Positions 42,635-51,090 of a stretch of 64,000 nucleotides of DNA are shown one piece after another. Numbering within the stretch: position 1 is the first letter of the stretch; every line of letters begins with the position of its first letter. The notes beneath the pieces were generated by a model that saw only the letters and a program-made list of their open reading frames with translations, was not told the DNA's origin and made no database searches. The stretch is from JAJDOD01 sp039024895. Its GTDB lineage: Bacteria; Pseudomonadota; Alphaproteobacteria; Rhodobacterales; Rhodobacteraceae. The stretch lies in assembly GCA_039024895.1 (NCBI GenBank), contig JBCCPJ010000011.1, forward strand, positions 1 through 64,000, read 5' to 3'. The position numbers and the translations under genes were made by a program.

Positions 42635-43408
42635 ATGGACAACGCGCTTCGCCAGATTTGGCAAAACGGCGATACCGCTTTGAACGCGTGGCTTAACATA
42701 GGTCACAGCTTCTCGGCAGAGATTATGGCAGCTCAGGATTTCGATGCCCTGACGATTGATTGCCAACACGGGCCGATCGACTACTCAAGCTTACTTCCCA
42801 TGTTCCAAGCGATGAAGGCTTCGGGCAAAACGCTGATGGCGCGCGTGCCTTGGCGTGATCCGACGTGGATCATGAAGTTCTTGGACGCGGGCGCGATGGG
42901 TATCATCTGCCCGATGGTCAACACACGCGAAGAAGCGGAAGAGTTCGTAAGCTACCTTAGATATCCGCCACACGGACAACGGAGCTGGGGCCCAACGCGC
43001 GCAATGTTTGCAAACCCGGGCTACAACAAAGACGGCGCAAATCAAGCAGTTCTTGCCTTCGCCATGATTGAGACAGGCACCGCACTCGAGAACCTTGAAG
43101 CCATCGCCAAAACGCCGCATCTGGACGCGCTTTACGTGGGTCCATCAGACCTTTCGGTGGGGATGAGTAATGGCCAACTCCAACCTGGCATGGACAGAGA
43201 AGAGCCGGAGGTCATTGAAGCCATTCAACGGATCGTCGCTGTGGCACATGAGAGCGGCATTCGCGCAGCACTGCACTGCGGTTCGCCTGAATATGCGGCG
43301 CGTGGCGTCGAATGGGGTTATGACATGGTCACCATAAGCGCAGACAGCGCCATTCTTGCACAAGGCGCCGCCCAACTGACGCGAACCTTCCGTGGATTGA
43401 TTAGCTGA
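42635..43408 (+). CDS. HpcH/HpaI family aldolase
   Basis: 257-aa class II pyruvate aldolase, as in 4-hydroxy-2-oxoheptanedioate aldolase. DFDALTIDCQHGPIDYSSLL (~37-56) carries the conserved Asp/His, FAMIETGTALENLEAIAKTP the metal-binding Glu, and LDALYVGPSDLSVGMS the Asp. GGAGGGA six bases before the ATG at 42635 fixes the start. It makes or splits a hydroxy-keto acid into pyruvate and an aldehyde. It lies after the catabolic operon but has its own regulatory region, so membership of the pathway is uncertain. Confidence 0.88.
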   Translation: MDNALRQIWQNGDTALNAWLNIGHSFSAEIMAAQDFDALTIDCQHGPIDYSSLLPMFQAMKASGKTLMARVPWRDPTWIMKFLDAGAMGIICPMVNTREEAEEFVSYLRYPPHGQRSWGPTRAMFANPGYNKDGANQAVLAFAMIETGTALENLEAIAKTPHLDALYVGPSDLSVGMSNGQLQPGMDREEPEVIEAIQRIVAVAHESGIRAALHCGSPEYAARGVEWGYDMVTISADSAILAQGAAQLTRTFRGLIS

Positions 43409-43412
43409 GGGC

Positions 43413-43808
43413 TTAACTGCCAGGACCGAAACGGCGCGGCATGGCGCTCTCTTCCGATACCGGGGTTACGCCCAAGGCTTCTGCCCCGCTATCCTCGAAC
43501 AACGCGAGGCGCTCGTAGACGCCGCTCGCTTGGGCGCGAACAGTCTCTGACCATACAGCCGCTGCCGTTCCGAGTTGAAGGAAGGCAATCAGGGACAAGG
43601 ACGCACAAAAGTCTGTCTTCAGAGTCTTATGACCCGTTAAAATCTGTACGAGTTTCGCACCAGCCGCGCCGCCAGCGAATGAAAGCGTAAGCAAAAGCAC
43701 TTCGGGGATCCGTCGCCGATCATACACGGCAAAGCCCTTATCAAGCACGGATAGGAAGGCCGTCACTAGGTTGACGACAATCACATAAATGAGAAAGGCT
43801 TCCGTCAT
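43413..43808 (-). CDS. DUF1294 membrane protein
   Basis: 131 aa. Two or three membrane helices (IYVIVVNLVTAFLSVLDKGF, 7-26; VLLLTLSFAGGAAGAKLVQI) and the family motif YDRRRIPEVLLL with GHKTLKTDF (~62-70), typical of DUF1294. The C-terminal part is more polar than usual. Function unknown. It is convergent with the aldolase gene, 4 bases apart. The 262 bases beyond it, up to soeA, hold no gene I recognise. Confidence 0.85.
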   Translation of the reverse strand: MTEAFLIYVIVVNLVTAFLSVLDKGFAVYDRRRIPEVLLLTLSFAGGAAGAKLVQILTGHKTLKTDFCASLSLIAFLQLGTAAAVWSETVRAQASGVYERLALFEDSGAEALGVTPVSEESAMPRRFGPGS

Positions 43809-44070
43809 GGTTTGGCAGCTCGCAGCAGTAACGACCGTGCCCGAAGACTACCGCATTGCCGCCGCAGTCTCTAACAAATTGCCCTTCGCATTTTAGAAGT
43901 CTTTGCAAGAAATTACTTCAGACCAATCGAAGGGGGCCTCCTATGCATTCTGGACCTAACCTGATTGTATGATTGGCCCTACATCGGTTTAAGTGGAGGC
44001 AATGTGCTGCCGTGTGATACGTGCTTTATCATTGTAAACTTGGGTCGCTCGTCGGGGGGAAAGGCGCCAT

Positions 44071-46875
44071 ATGAACGTCGTGTTGGATACATCGCCGAAA
44101 GTCTCGGACGACGTCCGGAAGACGACTTGCTACATGTGCGCCTGTCGATGCGGCATCAATGTCCACATGAAGGATGGTAAAGTTGCCTATATCGAAGGTA
44201 ATAAAGACCACCCCGTGAATCGAGGAGTGCTCTGCGCCAAAGGGTCGAGCGGCATCATGCAGCATCTGTCGCCCGCCCGTCTGCGCGCACCCTTGAAGCG
44301 TGTCGGTCCACGCGGCTCCGGTGAATTTGAGGAAATAGGCTGGGAAGAAGCGCTCGAAACCGCCGTATCCTGGTTGAAACCCCTACGAGACACGGACCAG
44401 TCAAAGCTCGCCTTTTTCACAGGACGCGACCAATCCCAGTCGTTTACAAGTTATTGGGCGCAATCCTTCGGGACACCGAACTATGCCGCCCATGGCGGAT
44501 TTTGTTCGGTCAATATGGCGGCCGCCGGGATTTACACCATGGGCGGCGCTTTTTGGGAGTTCGGACAACCGGATTGGGACCGCACAAAGCTCTTTATGAT
44601 CTTTGGCGTCGCCGAGGATCACGACTCCAATCCCATAAAAATGGGTCTGGGTAAGCTGAAGGCGCGGGGCGCGAAAGTCATCGGCGTTAATCCAATCCGA
44701 ACTGGCTACAACGCGATTGCAGATGAATGGGTCGGCATTACTCCCGGCACCGATGGCCTATTCATCTTGAGTTTGGTCCATTGCCTGATGAAAGCGGGCC
44801 GCATCGATTTGGACTATCTCGCCCGCTTTACCGACGCCCCATGCTTGGTAAACGAGGACCCTGCAAGCGACGAATACGGCCTGATCCTGACAAACGAGGC
44901 CGGCAAAAAGCTCGTGATCGACCGCCGCACCGGTAAGCCCGAGGCATATGATACGCCGGGGGTCGAACCAGATCTGTCGGGCAGTTACCGTTTTGCCGGC
45001 ACAACGCACCGGCCGGTTCTGCATCATATGGCTGAGAAGTATCTAAGCCCGGAATTCGCCCCCGAAACCGTCGCAGAAAAGACCGGCATTTCCGCAGACC
45101 GTATCCGCGCCATCGCAGCCGAGCTATCAAGGGTTGCTTTCGACGAGGCGATTGAATTGGATCGCGAGTGGACCGACTTCCGCGGCGATAAACATGCCAA
45201 GATGATTGGTCGACCGGTCGCATTCCATGCGATGCGCGGGATCAGCGCGCACTCAAACGGCTTTCAGACCTGTCGCGCGCTCCATCTTTTGCAGATCATC
45301 CTGGGCAGCGTCGAAGTGCCGGGCGGTTTTCGCTTTAAGCCCCCCTATCCAAAGGCGGCGACAATCCACCCGAAGCCGCACGGGAAGGTTACGCCGGGAA
45401 AACCACTCGATGGCCCACATCTGGGCTTTACCCATGGTCCCGATGATCTTTTGATGCACCAAGACGGCACGCCGAAGCGTATCGACAAGGCGTTTAGCTG
45501 GGAAAACCCGATGAGCAGTCATGGGTTGATGCATATGCTGATCTCAAACGCGCATGCGGGCGATCCGTATAAGATCGACACGATGATGCTCTACATGGCG
45601 AATATGTCATGGAACTCGTCGATGAATACGTCCGGCGTCATGAAGATGCTGACCGATACCGACGAAAACGGCGATTATGTCATCCCCCGCATTATATACT
45701 CAGATGCCTATTCTTCGGAGATGGTTGCCTATGCTGACCTGATCCTGCCCGATACGACATACTTGGAACGCCACGATTGTATCAGCCTGCTTGATCGTCC
45801 GATCTGCGAAGCCGAAGCAGCCGCGGATGCCATCCGCTGGCCCGTGGTCGAACCGGACCGGGATGTGCGCGGATTTCAATCGGTGCTGTGTGATCTTGGG
45901 GGACGTCTGGGCCTCCCCGGTTTTACCAACGAGGACGGATCGACCAAATACAAGGACTACGCGGACTACATCCAGAACCACGAGCGCAAACCCGGTATCG
46001 GGCCGCTTGCGGGTTGGCGGGGCAACGGAGAAGAGCACGGACGCGGCGGTGCGAACCCAAACCAAATCGAGAAATACATCGAAAACGGCAGCTTCTGGAT
46101 CAAGCACATCCCGGAAGAAGCCGAATTCTACAAGCCATGGAACAGCGCCTATCAAGATTGGGCGGTGGAGCTTGGCCTATTTGATGCGCCATCACCATAT
46201 CTCTTCACGCTCTGGTGCGAACCCCTACGGCGGTTCCAACTTGCCGCAGAAGGGAAGCACCGCCTGTCTCCGCCTGACTATCTTAAAGCGCGTTATGCGG
46301 AAACGATGGACCCGCTTCCGGTTTGGTACCCACCTTTTTCGGAAGCGGATGACGGCTTTGACGTACACGCTCTCACACAGCGCCCTATGGCAATGTACCA
46401 TTCGTGGGGCTCTCAAAATGCGTGGCTTCGTCAAATTCACGGGCGAAACCCGCTCTATGTGCCGACAAAAATCTGGGAGGCAAACAACTTTGCTGAGGGA
46501 GACTGGGCAAGGGTCACATCTCCCCATGGCGAAATTACCGTGCCCGTCGCGCACATGGCTGCCTTGAACGAAAACACCGTGTGGACCTGGAATGCCATTG
46601 GCAAACGCAAGGGCGCTTGGGCTCTGGAGAAGGATGCGCCAGAGGTTACTAAGGGTTTCCTGTTGAACCACATCATCCACGAATTGCTCCCTGCGAGAGG
46701 TGATGGCTTGCGTTGGGCCAATTCGGACCCAGTGACCGGTCAGGCCGCATGGTTCGACCTGCGCGTGAAAATTGAGAAAACCACAGCATCCGCCGAAGCA
46801 CAGCCCGCACATCCAGCGCAGAAAAGTCCGGTTGGTGGCGCACCGAGCATTGTAAAACAGAAGCTCGGTACATGA
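44071..46875 (+). CDS. soeA: Molybdopterin oxidoreductase, probable sulfite dehydrogenase catalytic subunit
   Basis: 934-aa DMSO reductase-family enzyme. An N-terminal [4Fe-4S] site is Cys20, Cys23, Cys27 and Cys55, followed by a bis-MGD domain; Cys145 (GGFCSVN) is placed to ligate molybdenum. There is no twin-arginine signal, so it should be cytoplasmic, like SoeA. Neighbouring FeS and DmsC-type anchor genes match soeABC, the membrane-bound, cytoplasm-facing sulfite oxidation system of purple sulfur bacteria and roseobacters. An alternative is another DMSO reductase-family enzyme, because sequence alone does not fix the substrate. Confidence 0.8.
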   Translation: MNVVLDTSPKVSDDVRKTTCYMCACRCGINVHMKDGKVAYIEGNKDHPVNRGVLCAKGSSGIMQHLSPARLRAPLKRVGPRGSGEFEEIGWEEALETAVSWLKPLRDTDQSKLAFFTGRDQSQSFTSYWAQSFGTPNYAAHGGFCSVNMAAAGIYTMGGAFWEFGQPDWDRTKLFMIFGVAEDHDSNPIKMGLGKLKARGAKVIGVNPIRTGYNAIADEWVGITPGTDGLFILSLVHCLMKAGRIDLDYLARFTDAPCLVNEDPASDEYGLILTNEAGKKLVIDRRTGKPEAYDTPGVEPDLSGSYRFAGTTHRPVLHHMAEKYLSPEFAPETVAEKTGISADRIRAIAAELSRVAFDEAIELDREWTDFRGDKHAKMIGRPVAFHAMRGISAHSNGFQTCRALHLLQIILGSVEVPGGFRFKPPYPKAATIHPKPHGKVTPGKPLDGPHLGFTHGPDDLLMHQDGTPKRIDKAFSWENPMSSHGLMHMLISNAHAGDPYKIDTMMLYMANMSWNSSMNTSGVMKMLTDTDENGDYVIPRIIYSDAYSSEMVAYADLILPDTTYLERHDCISLLDRPICEAEAAADAIRWPVVEPDRDVRGFQSVLCDLGGRLGLPGFTNEDGSTKYKDYADYIQNHERKPGIGPLAGWRGNGEEHGRGGANPNQIEKYIENGSFWIKHIPEEAEFYKPWNSAYQDWAVELGLFDAPSPYLFTLWCEPLRRFQLAAEGKHRLSPPDYLKARYAETMDPLPVWYPPFSEADDGFDVHALTQRPMAMYHSWGSQNAWLRQIHGRNPLYVPTKIWEANNFAEGDWARVTSPHGEITVPVAHMAALNENTVWTWNAIGKRKGAWALEKDAPEVTKGFLLNHIIHELLPARGDGLRWANSDPVTGQAAWFDLRVKIEKTTASAEAQPAHPAQKSPVGGAPSIVKQKLGT

Positions 46876-46982
46876 TCCTGCGCGGTTCCCAGAAAGCTAT
46901 CGATGCCAGCGTCTCGACGCCTCAAGCTGCGCATGTCTTCCCTGTCGACCAAAAGGCGCGGCTTTTCGGAAGACCTGTATGA
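46872..46982 (+). CDS. 36-aa micro-ORF coupled between soeA and soeB
   Basis: A frame that starts in the ATGA at the soeA stop (ATG 46872, TGA 46873-46875) and ends in the ATGA at the soeB start (ATG 46979, TGA 46980-46982). It exactly fills the 103-base gap. The peptide (MILRGSQKAIDASVS...RLFGRPV) is mildly basic with no membrane segment. The double coupling is hard to get by chance and suggests that translating it delivers ribosomes to soeB. No homologue recognised. Confidence 0.6.
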   Translation: MILRGSQKAIDASVSTPQAAHVFPVDQKARLFGRPV

Positions 46983-47728
46983 CCACGCTGCCCAAACATA
47001 CCGAAAAGTCCCTTGGCCTTGTGATTGACCTCGACACCTGTGTCGGGTGCCACGCCTGTGTCACAGCCTGCAAAGGGTGGAATACGGAGAACTATGGCGC
47101 ACCTCTCGCCGACAAAGATGCCTATGGCGCAAATCCAGTGGGCAGCTTCTTAAACCGGGTGCACTCCTTTGAGGTCGAGCCGGAGACCGGTCCGGCCCAA
47201 CTCTTCCATATGCCAAAAAGCTGTCTGCATTGTGCCGATGCGCCTTGTGTGACGGTGTGCCCAACCGGTGCAAGTTACAAGCGTGTCGAAGACGGCATCG
47301 TTCTCGTCAACGAAAGCGATTGCATTGGGTGTGGCCTTTGCGCCTGGGCCTGTCCCTACGGCGCGCGCGAAATGGACCCGGAGGAGCAGGTCATGAAGAA
47401 ATGCACCCTCTGCGTCGACCGAATTTACAACGAGAACCTGCCCGAAGAAGACCGCCAGCCCGCTTGCGTGCGGACTTGCCCGGCAGGTGCCCGCCATTTT
47501 GGCGACCTCTCAGATCCTGAAAGCGATGTCTCGAAACTTGTCGCAGCGCGGGGCGGCATTGACCTGATGCCCGAGCAAGGCACGTCTCCCGTCAACCAGT
47601 ATCTCCCGCCGCGCCCACGCGACGAAGTTCCTGAGCTTGATGTTCTGTCGCATTACCTCGAACCCGTCGCTGAGGAACCAACCGGCTTTCTGGGATGGTT
47701 GGACAGAACCTTGTCCAAGGTCTCCTGA
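46979..47728 (+). CDS. soeB: 4Fe-4S ferredoxin-type subunit, probable sulfite dehydrogenase electron carrier
   Basis: 249-aa FeS subunit with four cysteine clusters: CVGCHACVTACKGWN (21-35), CLHCADAPCVTVCPTGA, CIGCGLCAWACPYGARE, and CTLC...ACVRTCPAGARHFGD. It is a DmsB/PsrB-type protein that would carry electrons from the molybdoenzyme to the membrane anchor. It has no signal peptide. Its stop shares a base with the soeC start, so B and C are co-translated. Confidence 0.85.
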   Translation: MTTLPKHTEKSLGLVIDLDTCVGCHACVTACKGWNTENYGAPLADKDAYGANPVGSFLNRVHSFEVEPETGPAQLFHMPKSCLHCADAPCVTVCPTGASYKRVEDGIVLVNESDCIGCGLCAWACPYGAREMDPEEQVMKKCTLCVDRIYNENLPEEDRQPACVRTCPAGARHFGDLSDPESDVSKLVAARGGIDLMPEQGTSPVNQYLPPRPRDEVPELDVLSHYLEPVAEEPTGFLGWLDRTLSKVS

Positions 47729-48597
47729 TGCATCCAGCACCATCGATCATATTTTTCACGACACTGTCGGGCCTGGGTTTTGGCATGCTCACCTTCCTTG
47801 GCCTTGATTTTCCGGCACCGAGAGGTTGGGCCGCCTTTTGGCTTTTTCTGCTGGCCTACGCCCTCGCTGTTGGCGGCCTCCTGTCGTCGACCTTCCATCT
47901 GGGACATCCGGAACGAGCTTTGAAAGCGTTCACGCAGTGGCGGTCCTCCTGGCTCAGTCGGGAAGCTTGGTTCGCGGTCGCCGCGCTAGGCATCATGGGC
48001 ATTTATGCGATCGGGCTTGTGTTCTTCGACACGCGACTGAACGCGCTTGGCATTCTGGGCGGCTTGCTGTCACTCGGCACTGTCTTTGCCACATCCATGA
48101 TTTATACGCAGATGCGCACAGTCCCCCGGTGGAACCATTGGGGAACGCCGATCCTCTTTCTCGCCTACGCGATTGTTGGCGGCGCTCTGCTGACCGGTCG
48201 CGTCGAGTTGGCCCGCGCAATTTTGCCACTGCTTTTGCTGCTTCAGATTTTCGCCTGGGTTGATCAGACGCGTCACGAAGAAGCGGACCCTACCAACGTC
48301 GGCACCGCAACCGGCCTTGATGAGCGAGGCACGGTTCGAGCCTTCGAGGCGCCGCATACCGGCGAGAACTACTTGACCAAAGAAATGGTGTTTCGCATCG
48401 GGCGGAAACACAGTCGGGTCTTGAAAGGCGTTACCCTATTGACCGGTATGGGTCTGCCAGCGGTCCTTTTATTTCTCCCCACCAGTTTTGCGATCATCGC
48501 CTTCGCTGTTCTCCTGCATCTATTTGGAGTTCTGGTACAAAGATGGTTATTCTTTGCTGAAGCACGACATGTCGTCAGCTTTTACTATGGGCACTAG
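47728..48597 (+). CDS. soeC: DmsC-type membrane anchor, probable sulfite dehydrogenase quinone subunit
   Basis: 289-aa integral membrane protein with about eight helices (SIIFFTTLSGLGFGMLTFLG; AAFWLFLLAYALAVGGLLSS; AWFAVAALGIMGIYAIGLV). The conserved LLSSTFHLGHPERALKAF segment (~52-69) is the DmsC/SoeC signature with a His near the quinone site. It would pass electrons from SoeB to ubiquinone. ATG at 47728. Thiolase (phaA) starts 99 bases after its stop. Confidence 0.85.
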   Translation: MHPAPSIIFFTTLSGLGFGMLTFLGLDFPAPRGWAAFWLFLLAYALAVGGLLSSTFHLGHPERALKAFTQWRSSWLSREAWFAVAALGIMGIYAIGLVFFDTRLNALGILGGLLSLGTVFATSMIYTQMRTVPRWNHWGTPILFLAYAIVGGALLTGRVELARAILPLLLLLQIFAWVDQTRHEEADPTNVGTATGLDERGTVRAFEAPHTGENYLTKEMVFRIGRKHSRVLKGVTLLTGMGLPAVLLFLPTSFAIIAFAVLLHLFGVLVQRWLFFAEARHVVSFYYGH

Positions 48598-48696
48598 CCG
48601 CATAGCGGGTATTCTAACATCGACAGTTCCACTTTTGCTGCACATGCATTATGGATGCTGCAACGCAGAATATCTGCTCCTGAGGAGGAAGCCCGA

Positions 48697-49869
48697 ATGA
48701 CAAATGTCGTGATCGCATCTGCTGCCCGCACCGCGGTTGGCAGCTTTAGCGGTAGTTTCGCAAATACCCCCGCCCATGACCTTGGCGCGACCATGCTTGA
48801 AGCGCTGGTCGAGCGCGCCGGTGTAGACAAGGCGGATGTGTCCGAGACAATCCTTGGCCAGGTGCTCACTGCAGCCCAGGGCCAAAACCCTGCTCGCCAA
48901 GCACATATCAATGCCGGGCTGCCGATTGAAAGTGCCGCCTGGGGTATCAATCAGGTTTGTGGCTCCGGGCTTCGTGCCGTCGCCCTTGGCGCACAACATA
49001 TTCAGCTCGGGGACGCATCGATTGTTGCCGCCGGCGGCCAAGAGAACATGTCCATGAGCCCGCACGCGCAAGCAATCCGCGTGGGCCAAAAAATGGGCGA
49101 TCTCAAGCTAATCGACACGATGATCAAGGATGGCCTTTGGGATGCCTTTAACGGCTACCACATGGGTCAGACAGCGGAGAACGTCGCGGACAAATGGCAA
49201 ATCAGCCGCGACCAGCAGGACGAATTTGCGCTGGCTTCGCAAAACAAAGCTGAAGCGGCTCAGAACGCCGGGAAGTTCGACGACGAAATCACGGCCTTCA
49301 CTGTAAAAACGCGTAAGGGCGATATCGTGGTTGATAAGGACGAGTACATCCGCCACGGCGCAACCATCGAAAACATGCAGAAACTTCGCCCAGCTTTCGC
49401 CAAGGAAGGCTCTGTCACCGCAGGTAACGCCTCCGGGATCAACGATGGTGCCGCCGGCGTCTTGCTCATGAGTGCGGAAGAAGCGGAAAAGCGCGGCATC
49501 GAACCAATGGGCCGGATCGCATCTTATGCGACGGCTGGTCTTGATCCCTCGATCATGGGTGTGGGCCCAATCCACGCCTCCCGCAAGGCACTGGAAAAAG
49601 CGGGTTGGTCCGTTTCGGATCTGGATCTTGTTGAAGCCAATGAAGCTTTCGCGGCACAGGCCTGCGCCGTAAATAAAGATATGGGCTGGGACCCTGAGAT
49701 TGTGAACGTGAACGGCGGCGCAATTGCAATCGGTCACCCGATTGGCGCATCCGGCGCACGCGTCCTGAACACGCTTCTGTTCGAGATGACACGCCGGGAC
49801 GCCAAGAAAGGTCTTGCGACGCTTTGTATCGGCGGCGGCATGGGCGTGGCGCTCTGCGTCGAGCGATAA
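48697..49869 (+). CDS. phaA: Acetyl-CoA C-acetyltransferase
   Basis: 390-aa biosynthetic thiolase that condenses two acetyl-CoA into acetoacetyl-CoA. Active cysteines are Cys88 (NQVCGSG) and Cys377 (CIGGGMG); the catalytic His is in NGGAIAIGHPIGASGAR. GAGGAGG precedes the ATG at 48697. Together with the following reductase it provides (R)-3-hydroxybutyryl-CoA for polyhydroxybutyrate. No PHA synthase is in the window. Confidence 0.95.
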   Translation: MTNVVIASAARTAVGSFSGSFANTPAHDLGATMLEALVERAGVDKADVSETILGQVLTAAQGQNPARQAHINAGLPIESAAWGINQVCGSGLRAVALGAQHIQLGDASIVAAGGQENMSMSPHAQAIRVGQKMGDLKLIDTMIKDGLWDAFNGYHMGQTAENVADKWQISRDQQDEFALASQNKAEAAQNAGKFDDEITAFTVKTRKGDIVVDKDEYIRHGATIENMQKLRPAFAKEGSVTAGNASGINDGAAGVLLMSAEEAEKRGIEPMGRIASYATAGLDPSIMGVGPIHASRKALEKAGWSVSDLDLVEANEAFAAQACAVNKDMGWDPEIVNVNGGAIAIGHPIGASGARVLNTLLFEMTRRDAKKGLATLCIGGGMGVALCVER

Positions 49870-49905
49870 CGCAAAATTTCGCTGCTTTGGCAGCGGCGAT
49901 CCACC

Positions 49906-49939
49906 GGGGGGCGCCGCCCCCCGCACACCCTAGGATATC
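49906..49939. repeat. REP-like palindromic element, copy 2
   Basis: GGGGGG-CGCCG-CCCCCC hairpin (49906-49922) followed by CACCCTAGGATATC (49926-49939), the same core as copy 1 at 24234-24280. It lies between phaA and phaB and could shape the ratio of the two messages. Confidence 0.7.
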
Positions 49940-49992
49940 TTCGTAAGAGAGACAGTTTCCCGGGGCTACTTTACTAAATTGGAGGAATGACG

Positions 49993-50718
49993 ATGGGACG
50001 TGTGGCACTTGTAACAGGTGGCTCCCGAGGAATTGGTGAGGCTATTTCAAAGGCTCTCAAGGCGGAAGGCTATGCTGTCGCGGCAACCTATGCAGGCAAT
50101 GATGAGAAAGCTGCGGCATTTAGCGAGGCGACCGGTATCAAGACCTATAAGTGGAACGTGGCCGACTATGACGCCTCCGCCGCTGGCATCAGCCAAGTCG
50201 AGGCTGATCTTGGCCCCATCGACACGGTTATCGCCAATGCAGGCATCACGCGCGACGCACCTTTCCACAAGATGACGCCTGAAGCCTGGAACGAAGTCAT
50301 CGCGACGAACCTCACAGGCGTTTTCAATACGGTACATCCAGTGTGGCCGGGCATGCGCGAGCGCAAGTTCGGGCGCGTGGTCGTCATAAGTTCAATCAAC
50401 GGTCAGAAAGGCCAGTTTGGTCAAGTCAACTACGCCGCGACCAAGGCCGGTGACTTGGGCATCGTGAAATCGCTCGCTCAAGAGGGTGCTCGGGCCGGTA
50501 TAACCGCAAACGCAGTTTGCCCGGGTTACATCGGCACAGAGATGGTGCGCGCGATCCCGGAAGAGGTCCTAAACTCCAAAATCATTCCGCAGATTCCCGC
50601 TGGACGTCTTGGCGAACCGGAAGAGATTGCACGTTGTGTGACGTTCCTTTCATCGGAAGACGCGGGCTTTATCAACGGGTCGACAATCTCGGCAAACGGC
50701 GCGCAGTTTTTCGTCTAG
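49993..50718 (+). CDS. phaB: Acetoacetyl-CoA reductase
   Basis: 241-aa NADPH-dependent short-chain dehydrogenase. The cofactor loop is VTGGSRGIGEAISKAL (7-22), NAGITRDAPFHKM follows, and the catalytic Ser and Tyr-x3-Lys are in VVISSINGQKGQFGQVNYAA and NYAATKAG. GQKGQFGQ is the phaB-specific stretch. GGAGG is seven bases before the ATG at 49993 (another ATG at 49987 touches it). Strong terminator 104 bases after the stop. Confidence 0.95.
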   Translation: MGRVALVTGGSRGIGEAISKALKAEGYAVAATYAGNDEKAAAFSEATGIKTYKWNVADYDASAAGISQVEADLGPIDTVIANAGITRDAPFHKMTPEAWNEVIATNLTGVFNTVHPVWPGMRERKFGRVVVISSINGQKGQFGQVNYAATKAGDLGIVKSLAQEGARAGITANAVCPGYIGTEMVRAIPEEVLNSKIIPQIPAGRLGEPEEIARCVTFLSSEDAGFINGSTISANGAQFFV

Positions 50719-50821
50719 GACGCCTCTCAAGAGATCTGCGACGGCAATCTGCCGTGTGGCTTACGGTGGATAGCGGTTTGGATAGTTTTGGGTAACGGCA
50801 AATCCGCTTTTGGAAAGCATT

Positions 50822-50856
50822 AGGGCCGGTGCTGAACACCGGCCCTTTCCTTTTGT
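50822..50856 (+). terminator. Rho-independent terminator after phaB
   Basis: AGGGCCGGTG-CTGAA-CACCGGCCCT (10-bp perfect stem) followed by TTCCTTTT. It ends the phaAB transcript. The hairpin also lies just after the stop of the minus-strand small ORF at 50878-50979. Confidence 0.9.
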
Positions 50857-50877
50857 CTGCGATAAGGCTTGCAACGA

Positions 50878-50979
50878 TTATCGGAAGACACGGAATAGAT
50901 TGGCAAACGCTTGAGCGCGTTCCTGATGGGCAGCGCGAAGCGCGTCACGTGTGCGGGTATTTGCGGTAGGTTCGTACAT
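50878..50979 (-). CDS. 33-aa Arg/Ala-rich small protein
   Basis: Starts MYEPTANTRTRDALRAAHQE and continues RAQAFANLFRVFR, an amphipathic helix with many arginines and alanines. GAGGT lies five bases before the ATG. The composition resembles short DUF1127-like proteins of Rhodobacteraceae but no WW/arginine signature proves that. It lies convergent to phaB and upstream of, and divergent from, the LysR gene. Confidence 0.5.
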   Translation of the reverse strand: MYEPTANTRTRDALRAAHQERAQAFANLFRVFR

Positions 50980-51090
50980 CGGGGACCTCATTCGGGTTTG
51001 TACATCTTAATTGGCACTAATATGCGCGCTCACACTTATTGTTACAAACGAGACTTTACCCGTCTTCAGTTAAGCTATACTTAAGTGATA

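Noticed and set aside
44071..48597. Calling the operon dmsABC
   Set aside because: SoeA lacks a twin-arginine signal and has a Cys (145) near the Mo site, both of which point to the cytoplasmic sulfite dehydrogenase type rather than periplasmic DMSO reductase. It remains an inference.
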